DNA of 64,000 bases from Mycolicibacterium rhodesiae. GTDB lineage: Bacteria; Actinomycetota; Actinomycetes; Mycobacteriales; Mycobacteriaceae. The translations under genes and the position numbers were made by a program. This document shows positions 34,298 to 44,000 of this stretch, piece by piece (position 1 is the first letter of the stretch; each line of letters starts with the position of its first letter). Under the pieces are notes generated by a model that saw only the letters and a list, made by a program, of their open reading frames with translations, did no database searches and was not told the origin of the DNA. The stretch lies in NCBI RefSeq assembly GCF_002086695.1, contig NZ_MVIH01000002.1:372001-436000 (forward strand). The letters are read 5' to 3'.

Positions 34298-37200
34298 GCC
34301 GCCACCCGCGGTCCGTCGAGCAGGTCGGACACCGCCGTCACCAGCGCCGCGGGCGGACGCCAGCTGAACACCCCGGCGGGGTGATCGCCGACGGTGGGCG
34401 TGTCCGGGCCGCACATGCCGCGGACGAACAGATAGAGCACACCACCGAGGTGCTGCTCCGGCTGGTACCCGGGTTGTCGCCACCGCAGGAACCGGTGCAG
34501 CACAACGCTGTACAGCAAGGCCTGCAGGGGATAGTCGGAATGCAGCATCGCCTCGGCCATCCGCTCGCGGTCGTAGTCGGCGGCAGACAGCGGGCGGTCG
34601 GCCTCCCCCAGCCAGTTGGTCTTGTAATCGACCACCAGATAGCGATGCCCCGCACCGTCGGGTATCCGCAGCACCGCATCGACAGACCCGGACAGATAGC
34701 CGCGCAACGACTGCGCACCGAGTGGACCGCCGCTGAGCCGCTCGACGTAGGGCGCCAGCGGGTCGTCGGCAGGCAGGTGCTCGTACAGCAGCCTCCCGAC
34801 GTCAGCCAGCCGGGTCTCGGGGCGGCCCGCTCCCCGATCGCCGCCGGACAGCGGGAACTCGAAGTCCATCTCGCACAAGCGGTCCCGCAACCCGATCTGG
34901 CGCAAAGTGAGCCCACCGGCCAGCGGCCCGAGAGAAGTGTCGTGCATCGGCACCAGAGCGGCGGCCAGTTCCGCAGCGCCGACGTCCACCGGCCACCACA
35001 CCGAGTGCCGGTCGATTTGGGTCTGCAGTTCGGCCGCCAGGTCACCGGCGAACGGGTCGGCGGTTTCGAGGACCGCGTGCACCAGGCTGCCGAACGTGGC
35101 GCCGGTCGGCAGGTCGGCCATCGGGGAGGGCACGTCCGCCCCCGACGGCGGTGCGCTCACCGCGATGTCGGCTACCTCGTCGTCGAGCTGGATCACCTCG
35201 GGCTCGCTGCCGACCCCGCTGACCTCGGCGGCGCGAATCAGACCCGAATAGGAGGTCCGCCGCCACGTGGTGTCGATACCGCGATGAAAGTGCCTGACTC
35301 CGAGGTCTTCTCGGATCTGCTGCGCGGCCAACTCGGCAGGCTCGGCGACGATCGACTCTTCCAGCGCCGGGCCGCCCGCGGTCTCCCATTCCCGCAGCAG
35401 TGCCATCGCGTCGGCGTCGTCGACCCGTTCGGGATCGCAGCGGTCCGGAACCGCGTTCTGCCCCGGACGGCGGCCGCGCAGCAGCCGCGACAGGCCGCCG
35501 TTGGGTTCATCCCACGATGGCGCCCACCACGCCACCACCTGCGACTGGGCACGCGTCATCGCGACATAGGTCAGCCTGGTCTCCTCACCGGCGGCTTCCT
35601 GCCTGCCGAGCCGCTGCGCGGTCGCGAGCTCCGCACTCTGGTCGCCGCCGACGTGCAGGCAGCGCCGTTCCTGGTCGTGGAAACGAACCAGATCCTCGCT
35701 GCGCACATAGCGATTGAACGCCAACGGCAGATAGACGATGGGGAACTGCAGCCCCTTGCTCACCCACACCGTCATGATCTGCACCGCGGCGGCGTCACTG
35801 TCCAGGCGGCGGTTTCGCTCCGGCGCACCGCTGCGCTCCTCGCGCTGGGTGCGCAGCCAATCGCGTAATGCGGTGAGGCTGAGCCGCTCCCGGTGGGACA
35901 CCTCGTGCAGCAGTTGAGTGACGTGGGCGAGGTCGGTCATGTTGCGTTCGCCGCCGGCCCAGGACAGCACCCGGCGGCCCATACCCGCCAGCTGCGCCGC
36001 CTCGAAAACCGCCGCGATGCCGGCTTCACGGGCATGATCTGCCCACTGCCGCAGGGTATCCGCGATCCGGTCGGTCAGCGCGTCACCACCAGTGGCGAGG
36101 TCCTCGGCGGTCTTGCCGAAGAACATCGTGGTCGCGGCGGCGCGCACCAGACCGGGCCGGTGCAACTGGTCGAACGCCTCCAGCAGGCTCAGCCAGTCGT
36201 CGGCGGCCGCAGACTTGAGCACGTCGGTGTCACCGGTGTAGACGGCCGGGACACCTGCGGCCACCAGCGCGTCGAAGCACGCTCTGGCGTCGGCGTGACT
36301 TTCGGTGATGACGGCGATGCCGTTGGCCCGCAGAGGATCGCCGTCGAAGGTGGCCTTGCTCGCCAGCAGCACGGCGACATCGGCCGCCAGGTCGGCGGCG
36401 ATGTGGGCGCGCAGAACGTCCATTCGGATGGTGCGGGTACCCCGCTGCCCGAAGTTCTCCCTGCTGACCACGCGCAGCCGGAACGGGTCGTTGTGAGGGG
36501 CTCCCGCCAATCGGTGTCCGCGATGGTGGGCCTGTACCGGAAGGACTTTGATGTCGGGGTCGCCGAGTTCGGCCCCGCCCAACACGTTCTGCAGGCGGTC
36601 GACCAACACCGAATCGCTGCGCCAGTTCGTGCCGAGGGTGCGGCGCTGCCCCGCGGTCCTGGCCGCATGCAGGTAGGTGAAGATGTCCCCACCCCGGAAT
36701 GCGTAGATCGCCTGCTTGGGATCGCCGATGAGGATCAGCGTCGACTGGCCGCTGAACGCGCGGTCGATCACCTGCCACTGCACCGGATCGGTGTCCTGGA
36801 ACTCGTCGACCATCACCACTGACCACCGCTGGTGCATCCGGGTCGCCGCCGGCGATTCGGCCGATTCCAGCGCATCGGCAAGCCGGCCGAGCAGATCGTC
36901 ATAGCTGAGGATCCCGCGCCGGCGCTTGCGCCGGTCCAATTCGGCCAGCACATCCTTGGCGAAACCGACCCGGACGGCGGGCTGCGAACCCGGGGTCGGA
37001 TCCAGCGGTCGCAGCTCCGTGCCCGGATTGGCGACCACCTCGCGCGCCAGCTTGAGTGCCTCGCTGCGGCTGATCGGCGGGTGCTCGCGCTCCTGGCCGA
37101 AGTGGGCCAGGTACAGATCGTCGACGATCTCGGCAACCAGTTCGTCCAAGCTCTCGGCCAGCGTCACGTGGGAATCGGTATCTCCGGCCACACCAAGGGA

Positions 37201-37593
37201 TTTCAGCACCAGGTGGCAGAACTGGTGGGTGGTGGCGATTGTGGCGGCGTCGAACCCGGCCAGCGCGTCGCGCAGCCGGTGTCGACGTTCGACCAGTTCG
37301 GCCTGCGCACCGCGGGTGAGGGCGGCGAGAACGTCGTTGCGCTGAGCCAGTTCAGGGTCGTCGAACGCCCGCAACGCCTCCTGCAGCGCGTGACGTACAC
37401 GCTCCCGCAGCTCCTGGGTGGCCGCGCGGCTGAACGTGATCAACAACATCTGGTCCAGCGTGGCCCGGCCCTCGGCCACATAGCGGGTCACCAGCGCGGC
37501 AAGCGTGAAAGTCTTGCCCGTCCCGGCGCTGGCTTCCAGCACCGTGGTCGAGCCGTGCTCCGGCAGAGGGCCCAGCAGATCGAACTGCTCCAT
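34294..37593 (-). CDS. recB: exodeoxyribonuclease V subunit beta RecB
   Basis: A 1099-residue protein with an N-terminal UvrD/SF1A helicase (ASAGTGKTFTLAAL at residues ~18-31; VVMVDEFQDTDPVQW; LILIGDPKQAIYAFRGGD; LTYVAMTRAQSQVV) and a C-terminal RecB nuclease domain whose catalytic centre is YLVVDYKTNWLG. ATG 37593 shares bases with the recC stop, so translation is coupled. The start chosen removes twelve codons of open frame. Length agrees with other mycobacterial RecB proteins. Confidence 0.96.
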   Translation of the reverse strand: MEQFDLLGPLPEHGSTTVLEASAGTGKTFTLAALVTRYVAEGRATLDQMLLITFSRAATQELRERVRHALQEALRAFDDPELAQRNDVLAALTRGAQAELVERRHRLRDALAGFDAATIATTHQFCHLVLKSLGVAGDTDSHVTLAESLDELVAEIVDDLYLAHFGQEREHPPISRSEALKLAREVVANPGTELRPLDPTPGSQPAVRVGFAKDVLAELDRRKRRRGILSYDDLLGRLADALESAESPAATRMHQRWSVVMVDEFQDTDPVQWQVIDRAFSGQSTLILIGDPKQAIYAFRGGDIFTYLHAARTAGQRRTLGTNWRSDSVLVDRLQNVLGGAELGDPDIKVLPVQAHHRGHRLAGAPHNDPFRLRVVSRENFGQRGTRTIRMDVLRAHIAADLAADVAVLLASKATFDGDPLRANGIAVITESHADARACFDALVAAGVPAVYTGDTDVLKSAAADDWLSLLEAFDQLHRPGLVRAAATTMFFGKTAEDLATGGDALTDRIADTLRQWADHAREAGIAAVFEAAQLAGMGRRVLSWAGGERNMTDLAHVTQLLHEVSHRERLSLTALRDWLRTQREERSGAPERNRRLDSDAAAVQIMTVWVSKGLQFPIVYLPLAFNRYVRSEDLVRFHDQERRCLHVGGDQSAELATAQRLGRQEAAGEETRLTYVAMTRAQSQVVAWWAPSWDEPNGGLSRLLRGRRPGQNAVPDRCDPERVDDADAMALLREWETAGGPALEESIVAEPAELAAQQIREDLGVRHFHRGIDTTWRRTSYSGLIRAAEVSGVGSEPEVIQLDDEVADIAVSAPPSGADVPSPMADLPTGATFGSLVHAVLETADPFAGDLAAELQTQIDRHSVWWPVDVGAAELAAALVPMHDTSLGPLAGGLTLRQIGLRDRLCEMDFEFPLSGGDRGAGRPETRLADVGRLLYEHLPADDPLAPYVERLSGGPLGAQSLRGYLSGSVDAVLRIPDGAGHRYLVVDYKTNWLGEADRPLSAADYDRERMAEAMLHSDYPLQALLYSVVLHRFLRWRQPGYQPEQHLGGVLYLFVRGMCGPDTPTVGDHPAGVFSWRPPAALVTAVSDLLDGPRVAA

Positions 37594-40500
37594 CACGCAC
37601 CGTCCTCGGCGCGCAGCAGCGGTGCCCACAGCCGTGCCGCATAGGCGCCCAGCCGGGTCAGCTCACCGGGCACTTCCTCCCCGGGATGCGGCTCCGTCAG
37701 CAGTGGGTCCAGGTCGGGCTCCCGGCCCCACACCCGTTCGATGGCGCGGTCGTCGCGTTCGTACCGCCACTTCTTCCAGGCCTCGCTTCGGGCGTCCGCT
37801 CCGCTGAGGCGCGCGACCGCCCACGCGTGAGAGGTCTTGATGGGCAGCGGAATCGGCTCGCGACGACCCGCGTCGTAGATCGCGACCAGATCCCGCAGCA
37901 GTGTGACGGGATCCTCGTGCGGCGCCCCAAGCGCGCGCTCTGCCACACCGCGCCGTCGTTGCCTGCCGATGCACACCGCGGACCACTGGCCCGGATACGC
38001 CGCGCACAAGGTCAGCATCGGGATCCACGCCCGCAGCAGGTGTGGGGCATCCAGTTTGGAGAATGTCACCTCAAGGAGCCGCTTGCCGTACACGCCCGAG
38101 ACGGTGCCGGTGAGACGACGGCCCCCGCCAAGATCAACGTCCACGTCGTAGGCCTGCGGGTTGCCTGTTCGCAGTGCCAGCGCCGCCCGCGCCAGTTCCG
38201 TTGCCTGATCTCGTAATTCGCTGGCGGTCCGCCAACCCAGTCGTCCCGGCGGCAACGTACCGCGCCGCCACTCCGCCTGCCCGGCCCGGTCGGGATCCAT
38301 TCCGGCGAGCATGTCGGTGAGTAGCCGCTGGCCGACGGTCCATTGCTGCAGGTTGTCGATCTCGACAGGCATGGCGTCCTCGACGCCCTCGACGTCCCAC
38401 GGCAGCGTCACGTCGAGGGCGGTGAAGAAACCTTTGACCGGGTTGACGAAGAACTTCGACAGATCGGCCAGCGTGACGTCGTCGGGGCCGGGTGCCGGCA
38501 GCGGATTCGCCAGCAGGTCCGGCTGTTCGGGACGGGGGCCGCCGGTGATCGACGCCGCGGCGAGCACGCTCGAATCGAAGGTGAACGGTTCGGCGGGCAC
38601 CCCGAGGGCCCCGCGCGTCACATTGCGAACATCGAAGGGCTGCAACGGATGCCGGATGAGAATCTGGTCGCGTACCGGCGCCTCGGTGGTGCGGTCGAGC
38701 GCGTCGAGCAACTCGGCAAGCGGAACGGCCGGCGGCCGGGCGTGTCCGGAGTACTCGTTGGCTCCCGTGTAGGTGATCACCAGCTTGTCGGTCGCGGCGC
38801 AGATCGCGTCGAGCAACAGCTGACGGTCCTCGGAGCGGATGTCACGCTCACCGGTCCTCGGATCGCGGGCCAGTACGTCGTCACCGTCGACCACCCCGAT
38901 CCGGGGAAACACGGTGTCGTCCAAGCCGACCAGGCACACCACTCGGTGCGGCACCGAGCGCATCGGAACCATGGTGCACACCGTCAGCGTGCCGGTGCGG
39001 AAGTTCGCCCGGGTCGGCCGTCCGGACAGGTGCCGACCCAGTAGCGCGGTGATGTCCGGCAGTCGCAGCTCGGTGTCGACCCGATGCCCGGCGGAGGCCA
39101 GCACATCGCCGAACTCGCGTTGCAGCTGACTGGCCTGCCAGGCGTCGTCACCGGTGGTGACCGTGAGCATGCCGACGCCGTCCTGCACGGCGGTCAGCCA
39201 GTGCCCCAACGGCCGGACTCCGCTCAAAGAGTCGACGATGCGCTGCAACCGGTCGACATACTCGGCAAGGCGGCCCGCCAGCTCCACACTGTTGCTGCCC
39301 ACATCGTCGAGAGGCAGCGTCACATCCAGCCAGTCTTTCGAGTCGTCGGACATCGCCACCCCGGCCAGCACCCGGTCCAGGCCGAACCGCCAAGTGTTCT
39401 GGATGAACGGGATTCCGAACGGGGCGCGGTGTTCGGCATCGAAGCCCCACCGGATGTTGGCCTGCTGCACCCAGCGGGTGATGGTCTCCAGGTCGTCGTC
39501 GGTGAAGGCGAACCGCGACCGCACCGGCTCGAGATGGGCGAAGTCCAGCACCTCGGTCGCCGTCACCCGGCTGCCCGCCAGCGCCAGCAGCTTCGCCGCC
39601 ACCCCGAGCAGTGGGTTGGTCTGGATCAGCGCGCGGTCGGCCAGGCGCACCCGAAGCTGGTGGGCGGGATGCGCACCCGGTACGACGTCGCCGAGGCCGA
39701 AGTCCGCGACGATCAGCGGGGCGTAGGTCTCGATGTCCGGGCACATCACCAGAATGTCGCGCGGTTCCAACGTGCGGTCCTCGGCGAGTAGACCGAGCAG
39801 CACCTCCCGCAACACGTCGACCTGGCGGGCTGCGCCGTGGCAGCTGTGCACCTGCACCGACCGGTCACCGGAATACGAACGACCCTGCGGCCGTTCGGCA
39901 TTGGCGGCGATGTCGGACTGCAGCCAGCCCAGCAGCGTGTCCGGAAGACGTTCGGCGCCCAGGAACTCGTCGGTGGCCACCGAGGCGGGCAGGCCTCGCT
40001 GGAGCTCGCGCACGTCGCGGCCGAGGGTGGCCAGCAGCGGGTGAGCGGCCAATCGGTGGCTGGTGTCTTCGCTGCGCGTCACGGTGCCCCGCACGCCGCT
40101 GAGCGCGGTCCACAGGGCGGCGCTGGGATGCGGCAGCCACAGATGTACCTCGTGGTGTTCGGCCAGCGCACCGACGAGTTCGATCTCGGTGCTCGGCAGC
40201 CGGGTATGCCCGAACAGCGACAACCTGGCGGGCAGATCCGCTCCTGACTCACTCAGCCGGGCAAGGGCTTTCGCGTGACGTTCATGGGGCGGGTCGATGC
40301 CCATCCTGGCGACCAGGGCACGCCAGAGGTGTGGCTGCCAGCGCAGGTCGTTGTCCAGACCGCCGGGTTCACCGGCCAGCCACTCGATCAGGAGCCGGGG
40401 GCGCTGGCGGGCGTAGGACGCGAACAGTGCGGCGAGCCGGCGGGCCACTGCGTAGCGCCTGCCGCGCCGCAGGTCCCTCTCCTCACCGGCCACGAAGTGT

Positions 40501-40853
40501 CCGAGGTGGGTGGCCAGAGTCCGGCACCACGGCTCGTCGAGGCTGGCGTCGATGACCTCGAGCAGCGCCCAGGCCATGGCGTCCGCCGACCATGGATCGT
40601 CGTCACCGGTTCCCGCGATCTCCGCGATCAACGACGCCGGCGACCGGAACGACACCCCGGCGCAGACGCCCCCGGCGCCGTCCCCACCGCCGAGGACGTG
40701 TGACAGCCGCTGACTGAGCCACCGTTCGACGCCACGGGCCGGCACCACCACCAGTTCGGCGGCGAACGGGTCGGATTGCGGGACGGCCAGAAGCGCGCCG
40801 AGACCGTCGGCGAGCAGGTCCGTCCGCTCGGCGCGGTGCAGGTGCAGGGCCAT
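37593..40853 (-). CDS. recC: exodeoxyribonuclease V subunit gamma RecC
   Basis: A 1086-residue inactive-helicase/nuclease-fold subunit that holds the complex together and recognises recombination signals. The N-terminus ALHLHRAERTDLLADGLGAL, the block VVVPARGVERWLSQRLSHVL and VQVHSCHGAARQVDVLREVL are typical of RecC. ATG 40853 is used; 33 upstream in-frame codons lie in the promoter region. It is the first gene of the recCBD operon and is divergent from the cellulase gene, with 194 bases between. Confidence 0.95.
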   Translation of the reverse strand: MALHLHRAERTDLLADGLGALLAVPQSDPFAAELVVVPARGVERWLSQRLSHVLGGGDGAGGVCAGVSFRSPASLIAEIAGTGDDDPWSADAMAWALLEVIDASLDEPWCRTLATHLGHFVAGEERDLRRGRRYAVARRLAALFASYARQRPRLLIEWLAGEPGGLDNDLRWQPHLWRALVARMGIDPPHERHAKALARLSESGADLPARLSLFGHTRLPSTEIELVGALAEHHEVHLWLPHPSAALWTALSGVRGTVTRSEDTSHRLAAHPLLATLGRDVRELQRGLPASVATDEFLGAERLPDTLLGWLQSDIAANAERPQGRSYSGDRSVQVHSCHGAARQVDVLREVLLGLLAEDRTLEPRDILVMCPDIETYAPLIVADFGLGDVVPGAHPAHQLRVRLADRALIQTNPLLGVAAKLLALAGSRVTATEVLDFAHLEPVRSRFAFTDDDLETITRWVQQANIRWGFDAEHRAPFGIPFIQNTWRFGLDRVLAGVAMSDDSKDWLDVTLPLDDVGSNSVELAGRLAEYVDRLQRIVDSLSGVRPLGHWLTAVQDGVGMLTVTTGDDAWQASQLQREFGDVLASAGHRVDTELRLPDITALLGRHLSGRPTRANFRTGTLTVCTMVPMRSVPHRVVCLVGLDDTVFPRIGVVDGDDVLARDPRTGERDIRSEDRQLLLDAICAATDKLVITYTGANEYSGHARPPAVPLAELLDALDRTTEAPVRDQILIRHPLQPFDVRNVTRGALGVPAEPFTFDSSVLAAASITGGPRPEQPDLLANPLPAPGPDDVTLADLSKFFVNPVKGFFTALDVTLPWDVEGVEDAMPVEIDNLQQWTVGQRLLTDMLAGMDPDRAGQAEWRRGTLPPGRLGWRTASELRDQATELARAALALRTGNPQAYDVDVDLGGGRRLTGTVSGVYGKRLLEVTFSKLDAPHLLRAWIPMLTLCAAYPGQWSAVCIGRQRRRGVAERALGAPHEDPVTLLRDLVAIYDAGRREPIPLPIKTSHAWAVARLSGADARSEAWKKWRYERDDRAIERVWGREPDLDPLLTEPHPGEEVPGELTRLGAYAARLWAPLLRAEDGA

Positions 40854-40904
40854 CGGGATCACCGTAGCCGCGCCGGGGGACATCACCGCCGCAAGCCCCG
40901 GCTG

Positions 40905-40950
40905 TGTCCAGGGCTTTGACGCCTCCGGCAAATTTGTCCAGGGGTTGGAC
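40905..40950. repeat. direct repeat TGTCCAGGG, two copies 30 bases apart
   Basis: TGTCCAGGG occurs at 40905-40913 and 40935-40943 in the recC/cellulase intergenic region; the following bases are also alike (CTTTGAC and GTTGGAC). The spacing of about three helical turns is suitable for a dimeric regulator. No regulator can be assigned. Confidence 0.35.
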
Positions 40951-41047
40951 ACAGCAAAGACTTTTTTGCCTCGACTTTTGCTGAAATACGTGACATGTCT
41001 GGGTCATTCAGCAACGCTGTGAACTCTCGTGGAGGAAGGGCAGAGCA

Positions 41048-44000
41048 ATGAATGCTGCGGCAGGTCATGCTGAGGATGCGGCCAAGATCAACGTCGACGG
41101 TCCCAAGCGGGGGTCGCGTCGCGGCCGGCGCAGGCAACCGTACGGCTGGCTGGGTGTGGGGGCGCTGAGCCTGGGCGTCGGCGCAGCTCTGACCACGGGC
41201 TCAGGGCTGGCACATGCCGATACCGCCGACGGGGGCGGTGCATCGTCGACGGGTGGCGCGACGCGCAATGCTGCGTCGGGCAAGTCTCCCGGCGGTCACA
41301 CGGCTCGGCAGCAGGCGCCCAAGCCACGGGCCGCCGATTCACCTTCGTCGGGCACCGACTCATCGAAGACCGCTAGTACGCTAACTTCTCGCCTCACGCC
41401 TCGACCCTCGTCTGGCAACAAGACGGCGGGCGCCTCCACGCCCGTACCGGTCCGAACGGTCGAATCGGACAGCAACGCGCTAGCAGCGTCGGCCGAGACG
41501 CTCAGCAGCGCCATGACGGACATCGCACCGCCGGCCGCGGCTCGAAAGGTGGCATTCGCGCCGCCGAGTCTGCTGCAGATCCCCCTGACACTTCCGTCGC
41601 CGGCGCAGGTACTGCGCTCACTGGGGATCGCGCCGGTCATTCCGGCCCTGCCGGTCGGTAACCCGATCAACGATCTGCTTGTCGGCTTGTACCGGCAGAC
41701 CCAGTCGCTGCTGGGGATGCCTCAGGCCACCGGGAAAGCGGCCGCGCTCACGAGTTCGACGCCGACCGCCACCTACAGCGTGGTCTCCGACTGGGGCTCG
41801 GGTCACACCGCCAACATCGCCGTCACCGCTGGCGGGGCCGCCGTGAACGGCTGGACCGTCGAGTTCGATACGCCCGCCCAGATCACCAACATCTGGAACG
41901 GCCAGATCACCAGCCACGTCGGCACCCATTACGTGATCAGCAACATGTCTTACAACGGTGCGGTCGCCGCAGGCAAGAGCACCACCTTCGGCTATCAAGC
42001 CACCCCAGGTGCCGTCGGCTCGGCTCCGACCAACCTCACGGTCAACGGCGTCGCCGTCAGCACCCCGCCGACCACCCCCACCATCTCGATCGCCGATACG
42101 ACGGTGACCGAGGGCAACAGCGGGTCGAGCAACGCCACCCTCACCGTCACGATGTCGAAGGCAGCCACCACACCGGTCACCGTCAACTACACCACCGGCA
42201 ACGGCACCGCCACCGCCGGAGCCGACTTCACCAGCACCACAGGCACTCTCACCTTCGCAGCCGGCGTGACCTCCCAGACCGTCACCGTCAAAGTCGCAGG
42301 CGACACGGCCGTCGAAGCAGACGAAACCTTCACCGTCGCGCTGTCCAACCCCTCCGGAGCGACGATTTCCCGCGGCACCGCCACCGGCACCATCACCAAC
42401 GACGACGTCGCGTCGAACCCGGGCACCAACTCGGTCACCTACAGCGTGGCCAGCGACTGGGGTTCAGGGCACAACGCGAACATCACGGTGACCGCAGGCC
42501 AGAACCTCAACGGCTGGACGGTCGAATTCGATACGCCCGCCCAGATCACCAACATCTGGAACGGCCAGATCACCAGCCACGTCGGCACCCACTACGTGAT
42601 CAGCAACATGTCCTACAACGCCACCGTCGCCGCAGGCCAGACCACATCGTTCGGCTATCAAGCCACCCCGGGCGCCGTCGGCTCGGCGCCGACCAACCTC
42701 ACGGTCAACGGCGTCGCCGTCAGCACCCCGCCGACCACCCCCACCATCTCGATCGCCGATGTGACGGTCGCCGAGGGCAACAGCGGCTCGAGCAACGCCA
42801 CCTTCACCGTCACGCTGTCCAAGGCCGCGACGACACCCGTCACCGTCAACTACACCACCGGTAACGGCACCGCCACCGCTGGAGCCGACTTCACCAGCAC
42901 CACAGGCACTCTCACCTTCGCAGCCGGCGTGACCTCCCAGACCGTCACCGTCAAGATCACCGGCGATACGACCGTCGAAGCAGACGAAACCTTCACCGTC
43001 GCGCTGTCCAACCCCTCCGGAGCGACCATCTCCCGCGGCACCGCCACCGGCACCATCACCAACGACGACGTGGCGACAACGCCCGGCCTCAGCATCTCCG
43101 ATGCATCGGCGACGGAACCCGGCTCCACCGGCATGGCGGCAGGATTCCTACACACCTCGGGCAACCAGATCCTGGATTCCCAGGGCAAACCCGTCCAGAT
43201 CTCGGGCGTCAACTGGTTCGGCGCGGAGGGCTCCAACGGGGTGCCGGACGGTCTGTGGACCCGCAACTACAAAGACATGATCGACCAGATGTCGGCCCAG
43301 GGCTTCAACACCATTCGCATCCCGTACTCCAGCGAGATGCTGCACACCTCCGCGGCGCCGTCCGGTATCAACTACAACCTGAACCCGGACCTGCAAGGAC
43401 TGTCCCGTATGCAGGTGCTGGATCAGATCATCGCCTACGCCGGCCAGGATGGGATGCGGGTCATCCTCGACCACCACCGCAGCACCGCCGGTGCTGGAAC
43501 AAGTGAGAACGGGCTCTGGTACAACAGCGCATACTCCGAAGACCAATGGGTCTCCGACTGGCAGACGCTGGCCACCCGCTACAAGGACAATCCGACCGTC
43601 ATCGGCTTCGATCTTCACAACGAGCCGTACAACGGGACCTGGGGCGGCGGCGGGGCCAACGACTGGGCGCGCGCGGCGGAACGAGCCGGAAACGCTGTCC
43701 TGCAGGCGAATCCGAACCTTCTGATCTTCGTCGAAGGGGTCGGAACCTATCAAGGCCAGAACTATTGGTGGGGCGGCAATCTGATGGGAGTCAAGGACCG
43801 CCCGATCGTGCTCGACGTGCCCAACCGGGTCGTCTACTCGCCGCACGACTATCCGAACTCCGTATACGCCCAACCCTGGTTCCAGACCGCCAACTTCGGG
43901 GCCGGCCTGCCCGGCGTCTTCCGGAAAGCCTGGGGTTACATCTACGAGGACAACATCGCGCCGATCTACGTCGGTGAGTTCGGCACCAAACTCACCGATC

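Noticed and set aside
41771..43075. CRISPR-like or mobile repeats
   Set aside because: The two long units are in frame with protein modules and have no spacer structure or terminal inverted repeats.
41995..43266. Several minus-strand ORFs opposite the Calx-beta repeats
   Set aside because: They recur at equivalent positions in both repeat copies and are antisense products of the repeated codons.
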